Assembly (NCBI GenBank): GCA_021779935.1
Contig: JAJXZT010000031.1
Span: forward strand, 1 to 35,196
From: Acidobacteriota bacterium
Lineage (GTDB): Bacteria > Acidobacteriota > Terriglobia > Terriglobales > Acidobacteriaceae
DNA length: 35,196 nt
Direction: 5' to 3'
The position numbers and the translations under genes were made by a program. The notes under the pieces are model-generated. The model had not been told where the DNA came from and did not search any database. It saw nothing but the letters and a program-made list of their open reading frames with translations. This document shows, piece after piece, positions 7,782 through 17,100 of the stretch. Numbering within the stretch: the stretch's first letter is position 1; every line of letters begins with the position of its first letter.

Positions 7782-9233
7782 ATGGCGAAGTTATTCCGAT
7801 TTTCTGCTCTCACCGTAGTGGCTCTGATGATGTTCTGCGCGGCAGGTGCATGGGCGCAAAAAGCCGAGCTCGCCGCGAAACATGCCGATGCGCGAATGAA
7901 GAACGCGTACCGCTTTGAGCGTGCCCACTGGATCTACGTTCACCTCGAAGGCTCGCCATCGGACATCGGTTATCAGCACGGCTATCTGCTGGCGCCGGAG
8001 ATCGCCGATGCGTTCAACGCGGTCAAAATCAAGGACACTCGCCGCACGAAGCGCGACTGGACATTCTTCCGCAAGACCGCGCAGGACGTACTGTGGCCGC
8101 ACATCGAGGCGGAGTACCGGCAGGAGTTGCAGGGCATCGCCGACGGCCTGAAGGCGCGCGGCGTCAAGATGGACCTGTGGGATGTGGTGGCGCTGAACGC
8201 GATGGAGGAAGTGCCGGACTATTACATCCCCTGGCTGGAGCGCACGCACCAGCAGGCAAAGCGAGCAGGAGAGGCCGACCTGACGGCCCCCGGCAATTGC
8301 TCGGCGTTCGTCGCCACGGGAAGCTGGACGAAGGACGGCAAACCGGTGATGGCGCACAACACTTGGACCAGCGTGATCTCCGGTTCGCGCTGGCGAATTA
8401 TTTTCGATATCGCACCGCAGCACGGTTACCACTTCATGATGGACGGATTCCCGGGCATCATCGCCAGCGACGATGACTTCGGCATCAACGCTGCGGGACT
8501 GATGATCACGGAAACGACCATTACCGGCTTCGCCAGTTTCGACCCGAACGGCATCCCGGAGTTCGTCCGCGCACGCAAGGCCATGCAATACGCCAACTCC
8601 ATCGACGACTACGTGAAGATCATGGTCGGCGGGAACAACGGCGGCTATGCCAACGACTGGCTGCTGGCCGATGCAAAGACCGGCGAAATCGCGCGCTTCG
8701 AAATCGGCCTGAAGTTCCACAAAGTCTGGAAGACGAAGGACGGTTACTTCGTCGGCTCCAACTTCCCCAGCGATCCGGAGTTTATCAAGACTGAAACGAA
8801 TTTCGATCCGAACAACATGGCCAGTTCGATGAATGCGCGTCACAAGCGGTGGGATCAGTTGATGGCCGAGAACAAAGGCAGGATCGACGTGGCGCTGGCG
8901 AAAGCATTCCTGGCCGATCACTACGACACTTATGAAAAGAAGATTCACCCGGACGAACGCACGCTCTGCGGACACGTGGACGTCTCGCCGAGAGGCGTTC
9001 CCGAGTGGGGCGACGCGCCATTCACGCCGGAAGGGGCAGTAACCGCCAAGGCAGCCGACGCCACGATGGCGAAAGGCATGGCGTTCTGGGCGCGTGCCGG
9101 ACGTCCCTGTGGTGAAGACTTCATCGCCTCGAAGTTCCTGAAGGAACACCCGCAATTCGACTGGCAAAAATCAATCCTGCCGGACATGAAGGGCAACCCG
9201 TGGGCGGAGTTCCGGCCGGGAGAGAAGAAGTAG
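7782..9233 (+). CDS. Secreted C45-like Ntn hydrolase (acyltransferase/peptidase or phospholipase-B-like)
   Basis: This is a 483-residue exported protein. The start is ATG 7782, with GGAGG 8 nt upstream. A signal peptide (about 1-25, ending GAWAQ) is followed by a pro-segment with GSPSDIGYQHGYLLAPEI, a pattern common to C45/phospholipase-B-like proteins. GNCSAFVATGSWTKDGKPV (171 on) places C173 where the N-terminal nucleophile would be exposed by self-cleavage. A later block (GFPGIIASDDDFGINAAGL) is also typical. Known relatives hydrolyse amide bonds or acyl groups, so the precise substrate is uncertain. Periplasmic location is inferred. It stands alone as a transcription unit and a strong hairpin terminator follows at 9260. 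Confidence 0.78.
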   Translation: MAKLFRFSALTVVALMMFCAAGAWAQKAELAAKHADARMKNAYRFERAHWIYVHLEGSPSDIGYQHGYLLAPEIADAFNAVKIKDTRRTKRDWTFFRKTAQDVLWPHIEAEYRQELQGIADGLKARGVKMDLWDVVALNAMEEVPDYYIPWLERTHQQAKRAGEADLTAPGNCSAFVATGSWTKDGKPVMAHNTWTSVISGSRWRIIFDIAPQHGYHFMMDGFPGIIASDDDFGINAAGLMITETTITGFASFDPNGIPEFVRARKAMQYANSIDDYVKIMVGGNNGGYANDWLLADAKTGEIARFEIGLKFHKVWKTKDGYFVGSNFPSDPEFIKTETNFDPNNMASSMNARHKRWDQLMAENKGRIDVALAKAFLADHYDTYEKKIHPDERTLCGHVDVSPRGVPEWGDAPFTPEGAVTAKAADATMAKGMAFWARAGRPCGEDFIASKFLKEHPQFDWQKSILPDMKGNPWAEFRPGEKK

Positions 9234-9259
9234 TTCATAAGGCTTCGCTTCAAAGTGGG

Positions 9260-9288
9260 AAGGCGCGCGGAACAGGCGCGCCTTTTCT
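9260..9288 (+). terminator. Rho-independent terminator after the C45-like hydrolase
   Basis: AAGGCGCGC (9260-9268) pairs perfectly with GCGCGCCTT (9276-9284) over a 7-nt loop, followed by TTCTGTT. It lies 26 nt past the stop codon. Confidence 0.8.
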
Positions 9289-9332
9289 GTTGCACGTCGC
9301 ACGCAGGGTGCTACTTTGGCTGCGGAACCGCG

Positions 9333-9869
9333 ATGAGAATCAAGAAGACATCTTCGCGCCTGGAGTTCACGATCCATTCGCGGCCGAACTGGATTCTTGC
9401 AGCGTTGTTGATTTCCCTAAGTGCCGTTCTCATCGTGTTTATCCTGCGGATGGGAAGCTTCCCCGCCAGTTTTGCCCAAGTCGCGCTCCTGGTATTTGCG
9501 CTATGGAATGCGGGGTATACGGCACGAGAGATTTTCCACTACAACAGCCTCGAATTCCTCAAAGATGAACTTGTGATTCGCAGCTCCGTGTTGCGCAAGC
9601 GCGAAGTAGAAACCTACATCCTGCACAAAATCTCGGAGCCGCAGTGGGTGAAATCTACGCAGAACGGACTTGGGTTGATGGAGCCAAGCCGTATTCGCTT
9701 TCTATATATGGGGGAAGAAATTGAGGCCGCCGATAACATCTCGCAGGAAGAGTTCGACACGATGATGACGTTGGTTCGCGGCAGGTACCCCGAACTCACA
9801 ACGAGGTGGACGCACGGCCTTATCGAGACGCCTCTGCCGGATTACATCCCTGTCCTGGGTCTGAACTAG
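9333..9869 (+). CDS. Small membrane protein with PH-like soluble tail, function unknown
   Basis: This is a 178-residue protein. A short basic N-terminus (MRIKKTSSRLEF) is followed by two hydrophobic segments (about 22-41 WILAALLISLSAVLIVFI and 48-65 FAQVALLVFALWNAGYTA). A soluble part then reads like strands of a bacterial PH-type domain (LEFLKDELVIRSSVLRKREV, then IRFLYMGEEIEAADNIS). The PH resemblance is by pattern only. The start is ATG 9333. A longer frame from 9255 would run through the terminator hairpin of the previous gene, so it was rejected. The ribosome site is weak. Its TAG stop overlaps the stop of the convergent ABM gene within CTAG (9866-9869). Confidence 0.6.
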   Translation: MRIKKTSSRLEFTIHSRPNWILAALLISLSAVLIVFILRMGSFPASFAQVALLVFALWNAGYTAREIFHYNSLEFLKDELVIRSSVLRKREVETYILHKISEPQWVKSTQNGLGLMEPSRIRFLYMGEEIEAADNISQEEFDTMMTLVRGRYPELTTRWTHGLIETPLPDYIPVLGLN

Positions 9870-10165
9870 AGCGCGTTAAATACTCCGATCAATCTTTCCG
9901 AATCCGTCAGTCGCTCGCATTGCTCGTCGAGGCGACGGTAGTCTGCGGCAAACTTTTGCTTGAAGCTTCGATACGCGTCAATATTTTCCCAGCGATCCAT
10001 GGTGATGTAACGCCTGCTGACCTGCGAGTCGCGCAGGAGGATTGTGCCGTGATACGCGGGATCGTTGTGAAAGAGCCGCGCCCATTCGCCTTCCGAGCCG
10101 TAGATTGACTCAAACTCCGCCTCATGGCTGGGAAGGACATGAAATTCCCAAAGTACGTGAATCAT
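9866..10165 (-). CDS. ABM-fold (antibiotic biosynthesis monooxygenase-like) protein
   Basis: This is a 99-residue protein of the ferredoxin-like dimeric alpha-beta barrel type. IHVLWEFHVLPSHEAEFESI forms strand 1 and helix 1, and YHGTILLRDSQVSRRYITMD followed by RWENIDAYRSFKQ forms the later strands and helix. ABM relatives include quinone monooxygenases, heme-degrading enzymes and proteins of no known activity. No heme-ligand residue can be assigned with confidence. The start chosen is ATG 10165; a longer frame from 10228 adds 21 residues not expected in the family. It is a single gene on the minus strand, convergent with the preceding membrane protein. Confidence 0.7.
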   Translation of the reverse strand: MIHVLWEFHVLPSHEAEFESIYGSEGEWARLFHNDPAYHGTILLRDSQVSRRYITMDRWENIDAYRSFKQKFAADYRRLDEQCERLTDSERLIGVFNAL

Positions 10166-10305
10166 GACGCGATTGTACGCGGACTTTCCCGAAATGCACT
10201 GGAAACGGTGCACCGCTCGTTTGACCACCTTTGTAATGGGGCTTTAAACTGGGTGTTTGCGGGAGTGCGCGCTGCCGGTTACAGGGCCTCCCTTGGAAGA
10301 CTTTG

Positions 10306-10323
10306 CGGGCGGGTTGCCGCCCG
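10306..10323 (+). promoter_or_regulatory. GC hairpin in the tig leader
   Basis: CGGGCGG (10306-10312) pairs with CCGCCCG (10317-10323) over a GTTG loop. It ends about 30 nt before the tig start codon and no U-tract follows, so it is not an obvious terminator. It may affect tig translation or mRNA stability. Confidence 0.35.
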
Positions 10324-10353
10324 GTACATATTCCTGATTTTGAAGGCAATTCC

Positions 10354-11667
10354 TTGGATTCCACTGAGACGAACAACGAAGCTACGAACACCGTTCCTGT
10401 GGCTACGGCCGCCAACCCTTGTCACCGCGAAATTTCCGTTGAGATTCCGGCCGACGTAGTCGCCCGCGAGCGGCAGAATGTGCTGGCACGCTTCCAGAAG
10501 TTTGCGCGCATCCCCGGCTTCCGCAAAGGCAAAGTGCCGGCGACGATCGTGAAGCAGCGCTTTGCCGAAGACATCAAGAGCGAACTGGTCGAAGCGCTCA
10601 TCCCGAAGTACTTCCGTTCGGAGACGGAGAGCCAGAAGCTGACGCCGGTTTCCCAACCGCGCATCACCGAGTTGCAGATGGACGAGGGCGAGCCTCTGCG
10701 CTTCAAGGCGAGCTTCGAGGTACTGCCGGAATTCGAAGTTCTGGGCTACCAGGACATTCGCGTCGAGAAAGCCTCGGTTTCGGTAACGGACGAGGAAGTG
10801 GAAGCCGCGCTGAACCAGCTTCGCGAGCAACAGGCCTCTTACGATAACGTGGAAGAAGACCGCGCACTGGCCGATGGCGACTTTGCGCAGGCCGCCTTTG
10901 AAGGCAAGAGTGACGAGGAGGCCGCACAGCCGGTCAAGATGGACGACGTGCTGGTGGAGATCGGTGGCCAGAATACGGTCAAGGAGTTCACCGAAAACCT
11001 GCGCGGCGCCAAGGCTGGTGAAGAGCGCGACTTCGACGTGGCGTATCCAGAGGATTTCAGCGAGCCGCGACTCGCCGGCAAGACCCTCCACTATCACGTG
11101 AAGATCAACGGCATCAAGAAGAAGACGGCGCCGGAACTGAACGACGACTTTGCCAAGCAGCTTGGCGCGGACTTCAATACGATCGACGAGTTGCGGACGC
11201 GCGTGAAGGAAAACATGCTGCACGAGCGCGAGCACGAGGCCGAGCACAAGGCCAAGGACCAGATCGTCGACGAGCTGGTGAAAAAGTACGACATCGCGGT
11301 TCCCACGGCTCTTCTGGATCATCAGATCGACCAGCGTCTGGAGCGCGGATTGCGCGCGCTGGCGGCACAGGGTTTGCGGGCGGAAGATCTGAAGAAGATG
11401 GACATGAGCCGTCTGCGCGAAGGCCAGCGCGATGGCGCGCTGCGCGAAGTGAAGGCTTCCCTGCTGCTCGACAAGATCGCCGATGCCGAAAAGATCGAGG
11501 TCAGCGACGAGGAACTTGGCGAGGAAGTGCAGCGGCTGGCGCACCAGATGAAACAAACTCCGGATGCTCTGCGGGCGCGCATGGAAGAAAACGGCACGCT
11601 TGATCGCATCAAGGACAACATCCGGAACGACAAAGCGCTCGAGTTCCTGTACAAACAGAATCAGTAG
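10354..11667 (+). CDS. tig: Trigger factor
   Basis: This is the ribosome-bound chaperone that meets nascent chains at the exit tunnel. The start chosen is TTG 10354, with GAAGG 7 nt upstream, giving 437 residues. A longer frame from 10303 would read through the GC hairpin. The ribosome-binding signature GFRKGK is at 55-60 in the N-terminal domain (HREISVEIPADVV onward). A divergent FKBP-type PPIase domain follows (about GDFAQAAFEGKSDEEA to KTLHYHVKINGI), then the charged helical C-terminal arms (NDDFAKQLGADFNTIDELR onward). It is the first gene of a tig-clpP-clpX series on the plus strand, the same order as in many bacteria. Confidence 0.96.
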   Translation: MDSTETNNEATNTVPVATAANPCHREISVEIPADVVARERQNVLARFQKFARIPGFRKGKVPATIVKQRFAEDIKSELVEALIPKYFRSETESQKLTPVSQPRITELQMDEGEPLRFKASFEVLPEFEVLGYQDIRVEKASVSVTDEEVEAALNQLREQQASYDNVEEDRALADGDFAQAAFEGKSDEEAAQPVKMDDVLVEIGGQNTVKEFTENLRGAKAGEERDFDVAYPEDFSEPRLAGKTLHYHVKINGIKKKTAPELNDDFAKQLGADFNTIDELRTRVKENMLHEREHEAEHKAKDQIVDELVKKYDIAVPTALLDHQIDQRLERGLRALAAQGLRAEDLKKMDMSRLREGQRDGALREVKASLLLDKIADAEKIEVSDEELGEEVQRLAHQMKQTPDALRARMEENGTLDRIKDNIRNDKALEFLYKQNQ

Positions 11668-11805
11668 CAGCTCGCAATTGAAACGCAGTCAAATATGTAG
11701 CCAATGAATCTCCCGCCGGACACGGCCGATACAGCCGCCGGATTTGGGACTTGAAGGGATGGCTCCGAAACGATGGGGCCGCCCGCGCAAAAGGAGCCGG
11801 AACCT

Positions 11806-12390
11806 ATGCTTGTGCCCATGGTGATTGAGCAGACCAGCAGGGGCGAGCGCGCGTACGACATTTTCTCCCGGTTGCTGCGGGACAACATTATTTTCCTTGG
11901 CACTCCGATTGACGACAACGTCGCCAACCTCATCATCGCCCAGATGCTGTTCCTCGAGGCGGAGGATCCGGAGAAGGACATTTCGCTGTACATCAATTCG
12001 CCTGGCGGCTCAATTACGGCCGGCATGGCGATTTATGACACGATGCAGTTTATCCGTCCCGATGTGACCACCATTTGCATCGGTCAGGCGGCGTCCATGG
12101 CGGCCCTGTTGCTGACGGCGGGAGCGCCGGGCAAGCGATATGCCCTGCCGACGTCTCGCATCCTGATCCACCAGCCGCTGATGAGCGGTCTGAGCGGCCA
12201 GGCAACCGACATCGATATTCATGCCCGCGAGATTCTGCGCATGCGCGAGATTACAAGCCAGTTGCTGGCCAAGCACAGCGGGCAGCAGTTGGAAAAGGTG
12301 GAGCGCGACGTCGAACGCGACTTCATCATGAACGCGCAGCAGGCGAAAGAGTACGGAATCGTCGACGACATTATTTATAAGCACAAATGA
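11806..12390 (+). CDS. clpP: ATP-dependent Clp protease proteolytic subunit
   Basis: This is a 194-residue serine protease that forms the tetradecameric barrel used by ClpX and other Clp ATPases. The start chosen is ATG 11806, with AAAGGAG at 11790-11796 (9-nt spacing). The open frame continues back to 11773 without support. The triad is visible: S97 in GQAASMAA, H122 in ILIHQP and D172 in ERDVERDF. The glycine-rich SPGGSITAG block is intact, and the N-terminus [19 protein letters not shown] is typical, with only a short leader before the processed region. It lies 138 nt after tig and upstream of clpX, with which the product forms ClpXP. Confidence 0.97.
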   Translation: MLVPMVIEQTSRGERAYDIFSRLLRDNIIFLGTPIDDNVANLIIAQMLFLEAEDPEKDISLYINSPGGSITAGMAIYDTMQFIRPDVTTICIGQAASMAALLLTAGAPGKRYALPTSRILIHQPLMSGLSGQATDIDIHAREILRMREITSQLLAKHSGQQLEKVERDVERDFIMNAQQAKEYGIVDDIIYKHK

Positions 12391-12742
12391 ATAGCTTGTT
12401 TGTGCCTGCCTTGACACTGATGGAGTAAACGGTTGCAGGACTCCCCGCGACGGGTGTTACCGGGCGGGGGGAACCGAATCGGCACTCCTCAAAAGAGGTA
12501 CTAACGTCACGCATTCGATTTTCGCCATCCCTTTACGCGGCGATGCGTTCGGAGGGACAATAAAGCGATAACGAAGCGATCAGCAGCATGGGGTTCCGGG
12601 TCGGCCTGCAAGGGTTGGTGACCCGGATTGGCATTTTGGGTTGGCTACAGCAGTGGATCGCATCTGCACACGACTGGAGCAATCCGGTCTTCCGGCACGA
12701 AGAGCTGCCGCGGCCTTAAGGGTTTGTAAGAAGGAGTGTCCC
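12391..12742 (+). other. clpP-clpX intergenic region, structured and non-coding
   Basis: These 352 bases lack a convincing gene. Possible RNA structure is seen: an 8-bp stem, one pair being G-U (12441-12448 with 12464-12471), and a small CCTC-AAAA-GAGG hairpin (12487-12498). The clpX frame is open back to 12641, but the residues upstream of 12743 do not look like ClpX. No clear terminator or paired promoter boxes are evident, so a separate clpX promoter is possible but unproven. Confidence 0.45.
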
Positions 12743-14023
12743 GTGAGATCCAGGTCAGGTTCCGACGAAGTGTTGCGCTGCTCGTTCTGCCACAAGTCGC
12801 AGGATGCGGTCGCGAAGCTGATCTCGTCGCCGAGCGATTATCCGCGCGCTTATATCTGTGACGAGTGCGTGGCCGTCTGTAACTCCATTCTTGAAGACGA
12901 TCGCGCCGAGTCACAGACATCATCCAGCCCGAATCATCTGCCGAAGCCGCAGGAAGTGAAGACCTTCCTCGATGAATACGTGATTGGGCAGGACCGTACA
13001 AAAAAGAAACTTGCAGTGGCTGTCTACAACCACTACAAGCGCGTCTACATGAACCGGCAGCGCAACAATGAAGTGGAGCTGTCGAAATCGAACATTCTGC
13101 TGATCGGCCCAACCGGTACGGGCAAGACCCTGCTGGCGCAGACTCTGGCAAAGATGCTCGACGTGCCGTTCGCCATCGTGGACGCGACGACGCTCACTGA
13201 AGCCGGTTACGTCGGCGAAGACGTCGAGAACATCATCCTCAAACTGCTGCAGGCCGCCGACGGCGACGTGGGCCGCGCGCAGACCGGCATCATCTACATC
13301 GACGAAATCGACAAAATTGGCCGCAAGGATGAGAATCCCTCGATCACCCGCGATGTCAGCGGCGAGGGCGTGCAGCAGGCGCTGCTGAAGATACTGGAAG
13401 GCACGGTCGCCAACGTTCCTCCGCAGGGCGGACGCAAACATCCGCACCAGGAGTTCACGCCGGTTGATACAACCAATATCCTGTTTATCTGCGGCGGCGC
13501 GTTCGTCGGACTGGAACGGCTCATCGGGCGGCGTGTGGGCAAGCGCGCCATGGGCTTCCGCACCGGCGAAGATGCCACGGGGAAGGAAGCGGAGTTTGTC
13601 CCGCCCAACAAGCGCGACACGGAGCTTCTGCAGAAAGCCGAACCGCAGGATCTGATCAAGTTCGGGTTGATCCCCGAATTCGTCGGCCGCATGCCGGTGA
13701 TCGGCATTCTCAACGATCTTGACGAGGCGGCACTGGTCGAGATCCTGACCCGCCCGCGCAACGCCATCATCAAGCAGTATCAGCGGCTCTTCGAGTTCGA
13801 GAACGTGAAGTTGAAGTTCACGGACGACGCACTGCGTGCCATCGCCCGCGAGGCGCTGAACCGCAAGGTAGGCGCGCGCGGACTGCGCATGATCCTGGAA
13901 GAACTGATGCTCGACCTGATGTATCACCTGCCCGGCCAGAAGCGGCTCAAGGAGTTCGAGGTGACGAGCGAGATGGTGGAGAAACGCGAAATCTCCGCAC
14001 CACTGATGGAGAAGGCGGGATAA
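12743..14023 (+). CDS. clpX: ATP-dependent Clp protease ATP-binding subunit ClpX
   Basis: This 426-residue AAA+ unfoldase feeds tagged proteins to ClpP. The start is GTG 12743, with AAGGAG 6 nt upstream; the upstream in-frame ATG (12641) would add 34 non-family residues. The zinc-binding domain has C13, C16, C39 and C42. Walker A is GPTGTGKT (122-129). The pore loop [10 protein letters not shown] and Walker [11 protein letters not shown] are present. The ClpP-docking loop reads MGF ([11 protein letters not shown]) rather than the IGF of E. coli, a conservative change. The C-terminal small domain ([25 protein letters not shown]) is complete. A strong terminator follows at 14051. Confidence 0.97.
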   Translation: MRSRSGSDEVLRCSFCHKSQDAVAKLISSPSDYPRAYICDECVAVCNSILEDDRAESQTSSSPNHLPKPQEVKTFLDEYVIGQDRTKKKLAVAVYNHYKRVYMNRQRNNEVELSKSNILLIGPTGTGKTLLAQTLAKMLDVPFAIVDATTLTEAGYVGEDVENIILKLLQAADGDVGRAQTGIIYIDEIDKIGRKDENPSITRDVSGEGVQQALLKILEGTVANVPPQGGRKHPHQEFTPVDTTNILFICGGAFVGLERLIGRRVGKRAMGFRTGEDATGKEAEFVPPNKRDTELLQKAEPQDLIKFGLIPEFVGRMPVIGILNDLDEAALVEILTRPRNAIIKQYQRLFEFENVKLKFTDDALRAIAREALNRKVGARGLRMILEELMLDLMYHLPGQKRLKEFEVTSEMVEKREISAPLMEKAG

Positions 14024-14050
14024 GCAGCCTCTCAACTCAAGTCAAAATTG

Positions 14051-14079
14051 AAACGCCCGGCCCCTTGCCGGGCGTTTTC
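14051..14079 (+). terminator. Rho-independent terminator after clpX
   Basis: AAACGCCCGGC (14051-14061) pairs perfectly with GCCGGGCGTTT (14067-14077) around a 5-nt loop, leading into a T run. It closes the tig-clpP-clpX unit 28 nt past the clpX stop. Confidence 0.88.
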
Positions 14080-14117
14080 GTGTCTGCACGCTTTGGGAAA
14101 TTATGAGTTCATAAGAA

Positions 14118-14148
14118 AGCCCCGCCGTTGCCGGCGGGGCTGAGTTTT
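14118..14148. terminator. Hairpin terminator between clpX and the Ig-repeat gene, probably bidirectional
   Basis: AGCCCCGCCG (14118-14127) pairs with CGGCGGGGCT (14132-14141) over 4 nt. On the plus strand GAGTTTT follows; on the minus strand TTTCTTAT follows. It lies 26 nt past the minus-strand stop at 14167, so it likely ends the Ig-repeat transcript and backs up the clpX terminator. Confidence 0.75.
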
Positions 14149-14166
14149 GAAGAGGTCAGGAGAGTT

Positions 14167-17100
14167 CTACTGCTCCAACCTCTGTACGTCCGGGTGGTTC
14201 GACGAGCCCTCAATGCAGGCCACCTTTGTTGACGTGATGGCGTAGCAATAGAGTCCCGCATGCCCACTCATCGAGACTGTCGCCTGACCGTACGTGGCAT
14301 TCGTAACAGACAAAGACGCCCCGATCTGCTGGTTGTAGTCGGTGTAGCTCTGCCCTCCCGAATCATTTGCCCCGGTGACGACACCGCTGGTGTCAATCGA
14401 CACATATCCCGAGCTCTCTCCGTTATTAGACTGCATCTCCGGAAGCGGGTCGAGGATGTATGTCCCGGCGAAACTGTTCAAGGTGAATGAAGTCTGCGTC
14501 TGATGTTCCATCCATCCAAACCCTACGTTGGGATTGGCCGTCGAACCAGGATCCAGCATGAACCCGGAGTTCTGGTCATAGAGGTAGAAGTAAATGTTGT
14601 TCCCGCCTCCCGGGAGAACCGTGACACGGCCGGAAGACTCGACCGTGGCGGTTGCAGCGCCTACTGAATCGTTGGATCTATACGTACCACCTTCATCCGC
14701 GTCGCTGATATTGACGTTGCAGGAGCCCGATGAATTGCAGCTTCCCTGCATGACCTGCGACCGGTAACCCTGGATTACATCGGACGTGCTTATGCCGATG
14801 GACTGCTCGTACATTACGAACGAGCCGTTAATGTTGGCTGCGGCATACGTTCCCTGCTGCTGCTTGCGTACGTCGCCACTCTCCAATTCGTTCGAAGCGT
14901 GCGAATCCGCGCTCATCATGATTGAGCGGTTCGCATCGATGATATAGCTGACAAAGTTTGCCGTACCTCCCGGAGTCACGAGAGCCATGGTGAAGCGTCC
15001 ATTCGAATCTGGCGCCAGGTACGTTCCGGTAAAGGTAGCGTGCTGGTACGTGCCGCCCTTGGCTTGATCAATTACCCCGTTGCTGATCGTACCGCCGCTC
15101 ATGCTCAGCCGTCCGACCGTCGCCCTGGGCGTTCCACTACCTGATTCGCCAGTCATGCCAAAGGCAAACCCGCCGCTCAGAGTGCCCGAGACGAATGCGT
15201 TTGTATCCTGCTTGTAGCAAGTTCCATCGCCGTGTTGTCCCGAGGGAGAGGTGCCGGCGTCGTCGAACTCGACGAGGTGAATGGTTGTAGACGGTCCCGC
15301 CGCGACACTGTTCGCGGCAAGGGTATACGTGAACGTTCCACCAGGAGTGGCGGTCACCGTCATAACACCACGGTTGTCCGAGCCAACGCTGTACGTTCCA
15401 ACCAGTGTTCCCGTTCCGACGCCAGCCTTCGAATTACTGTTGAAGACTCCGGAACTTAGATGGCCGCTGCCGTCAGCGGTCACGCTGGTCAACATCGCCC
15501 AGCGGGAACCATCTGCGTCCACATACCCATTGAGCAGACAGGCGTACTGGCCTGTCAGATACGAGTTATGGGCACCGTTCGGCGCAGCGCTGACCACGAT
15601 GTAGTAGCTCTGCGAGATCGTCGCCGGTGTAGACGCGCTGTCGGTCACCTGCAACGTGAAGTTGTAGGTTCCGACCGTCGTGGGAGTTCCCACCACCTGT
15701 TGGATGTTCGTCCCGGAGAACGCCAACCCAGTAGGCAGGGAGCCGCCTGAAATGGAGAGATGATACGGCTGCGTTCCGCCCGAGATATTGAAGTACATCC
15801 CGTACGGCAGGCCTACGCCTGCATTGTTCATATCGCTCTGAGTGGTGCCGATCGTCAGGCTGGTGGTTTGAAGCACGTTAATCGTGAGCGTTGCCTGTTT
15901 CGTGTTATCGGTAACGGACTTCGCAGTCACCGTGGCCGTGCAATTGGACGACAGCGAGGATGGAGCGGTAAAGGTCGCGGAAGTGGTCGTCTGACCGCTC
16001 AGCGCACCGCACCCGCTGCTGGGCGACAACGACCAGGTCACACCTGCGCTCCCCGAGTCGTTGGTGACCGACGCGGTCATAAAGACCGTGCCGTTCAGGG
16101 TTACCGTCTGGGAAGTATTCGGTGAGATCGCGACGCTGATGACCGGCGTGCTCGTAACCGTTACCGTGGCCGACGCCGACTTCGTGTTGTCGGCATTCGA
16201 GGTCGCGGTCACCGTAACGCTCAGCGGACTTGAAGCCACTGATGCGGGCGCGGTGTAGAGACCCGAGTTGCTTACCGTGCCGCAGCTTGCGACTCCGCAA
16301 GTCACGGACCAGGTCACGGCTGTGTTCGACGTGCCAACGACATTCGCCGAGAACTGCTGCGTGCCGCTCACGGAGACTGACGCGGTCGTCGGGGAGATCG
16401 TTACGACTACCGGCGTAAGGGTGACTGTCGCCGTCGCCGACTTGGTGCCGTCAGCTACCGACGTTGCCGTCACGGTCACTGTCGACGAACTGGTCACCGT
16501 GGCCGGAGCCGTGTAGTTACCGTTAATGTCAATCGTGCCGCAAGCCGCGCCACCCGCCGTACAGGTCACCGTCCACGTCACAGCCGTGTTCGGATTGCCC
16601 TGGATATTGGCGGAGAACGTCTGCGTCTGCGTGGCTCCCAGCGTCACCGTTCCCGGCGAAACCGAGATCGTCAGCGGATTCAGCGTGACGACAGCCGTGC
16701 CGGACTTCGTGCCGTCCGCAACGGAAGTTGCCGTCACCGTGACGTCGTACGTGCTGGTGGCAACTGTAGGCGCGGTATAGAGGCCAGTATTGCTGATGGT
16801 GCCGCAGGCGGCTCCACCCGCCGTGCAACTCACCGACCATGTAACCGACTGATCGGGATTGCCGGTGATGGTGGCGCCGAACTGCTGCGTGGCAGTGGCC
16901 GTCAGGCTGGCCGTTCCCGGCGAAACCGCCACGGAAAGCGGATTCAGCGTAACCGTCGCCGTTGCCGTCTTCGTAGTGTCGGCAACCGAGGTTGCCGTGA
17001 TTGTCACCGTCGTCGTATTCACGACCACCGTCGGTGCCGTGTAGTTACCGCTCGCGTCGATCGCGCCGCAGGCGGCTCCGCCTGCCGTACAAGTCGCCGT

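Noticed and set aside
7791-9167. 458-codon minus-strand open frame
   Set aside because: It is antisense to the C45-like hydrolase, is full of Arg/His/Val typical of a GC-rich shadow frame, and has no family signal.
10279-11556. 425-codon minus-strand open frame
   Set aside because: It is antisense to tig, which is unambiguous on the plus strand.
12920-14035. 371-codon minus-strand open frame
   Set aside because: It is a shadow of clpX with no domain or ribosome site.
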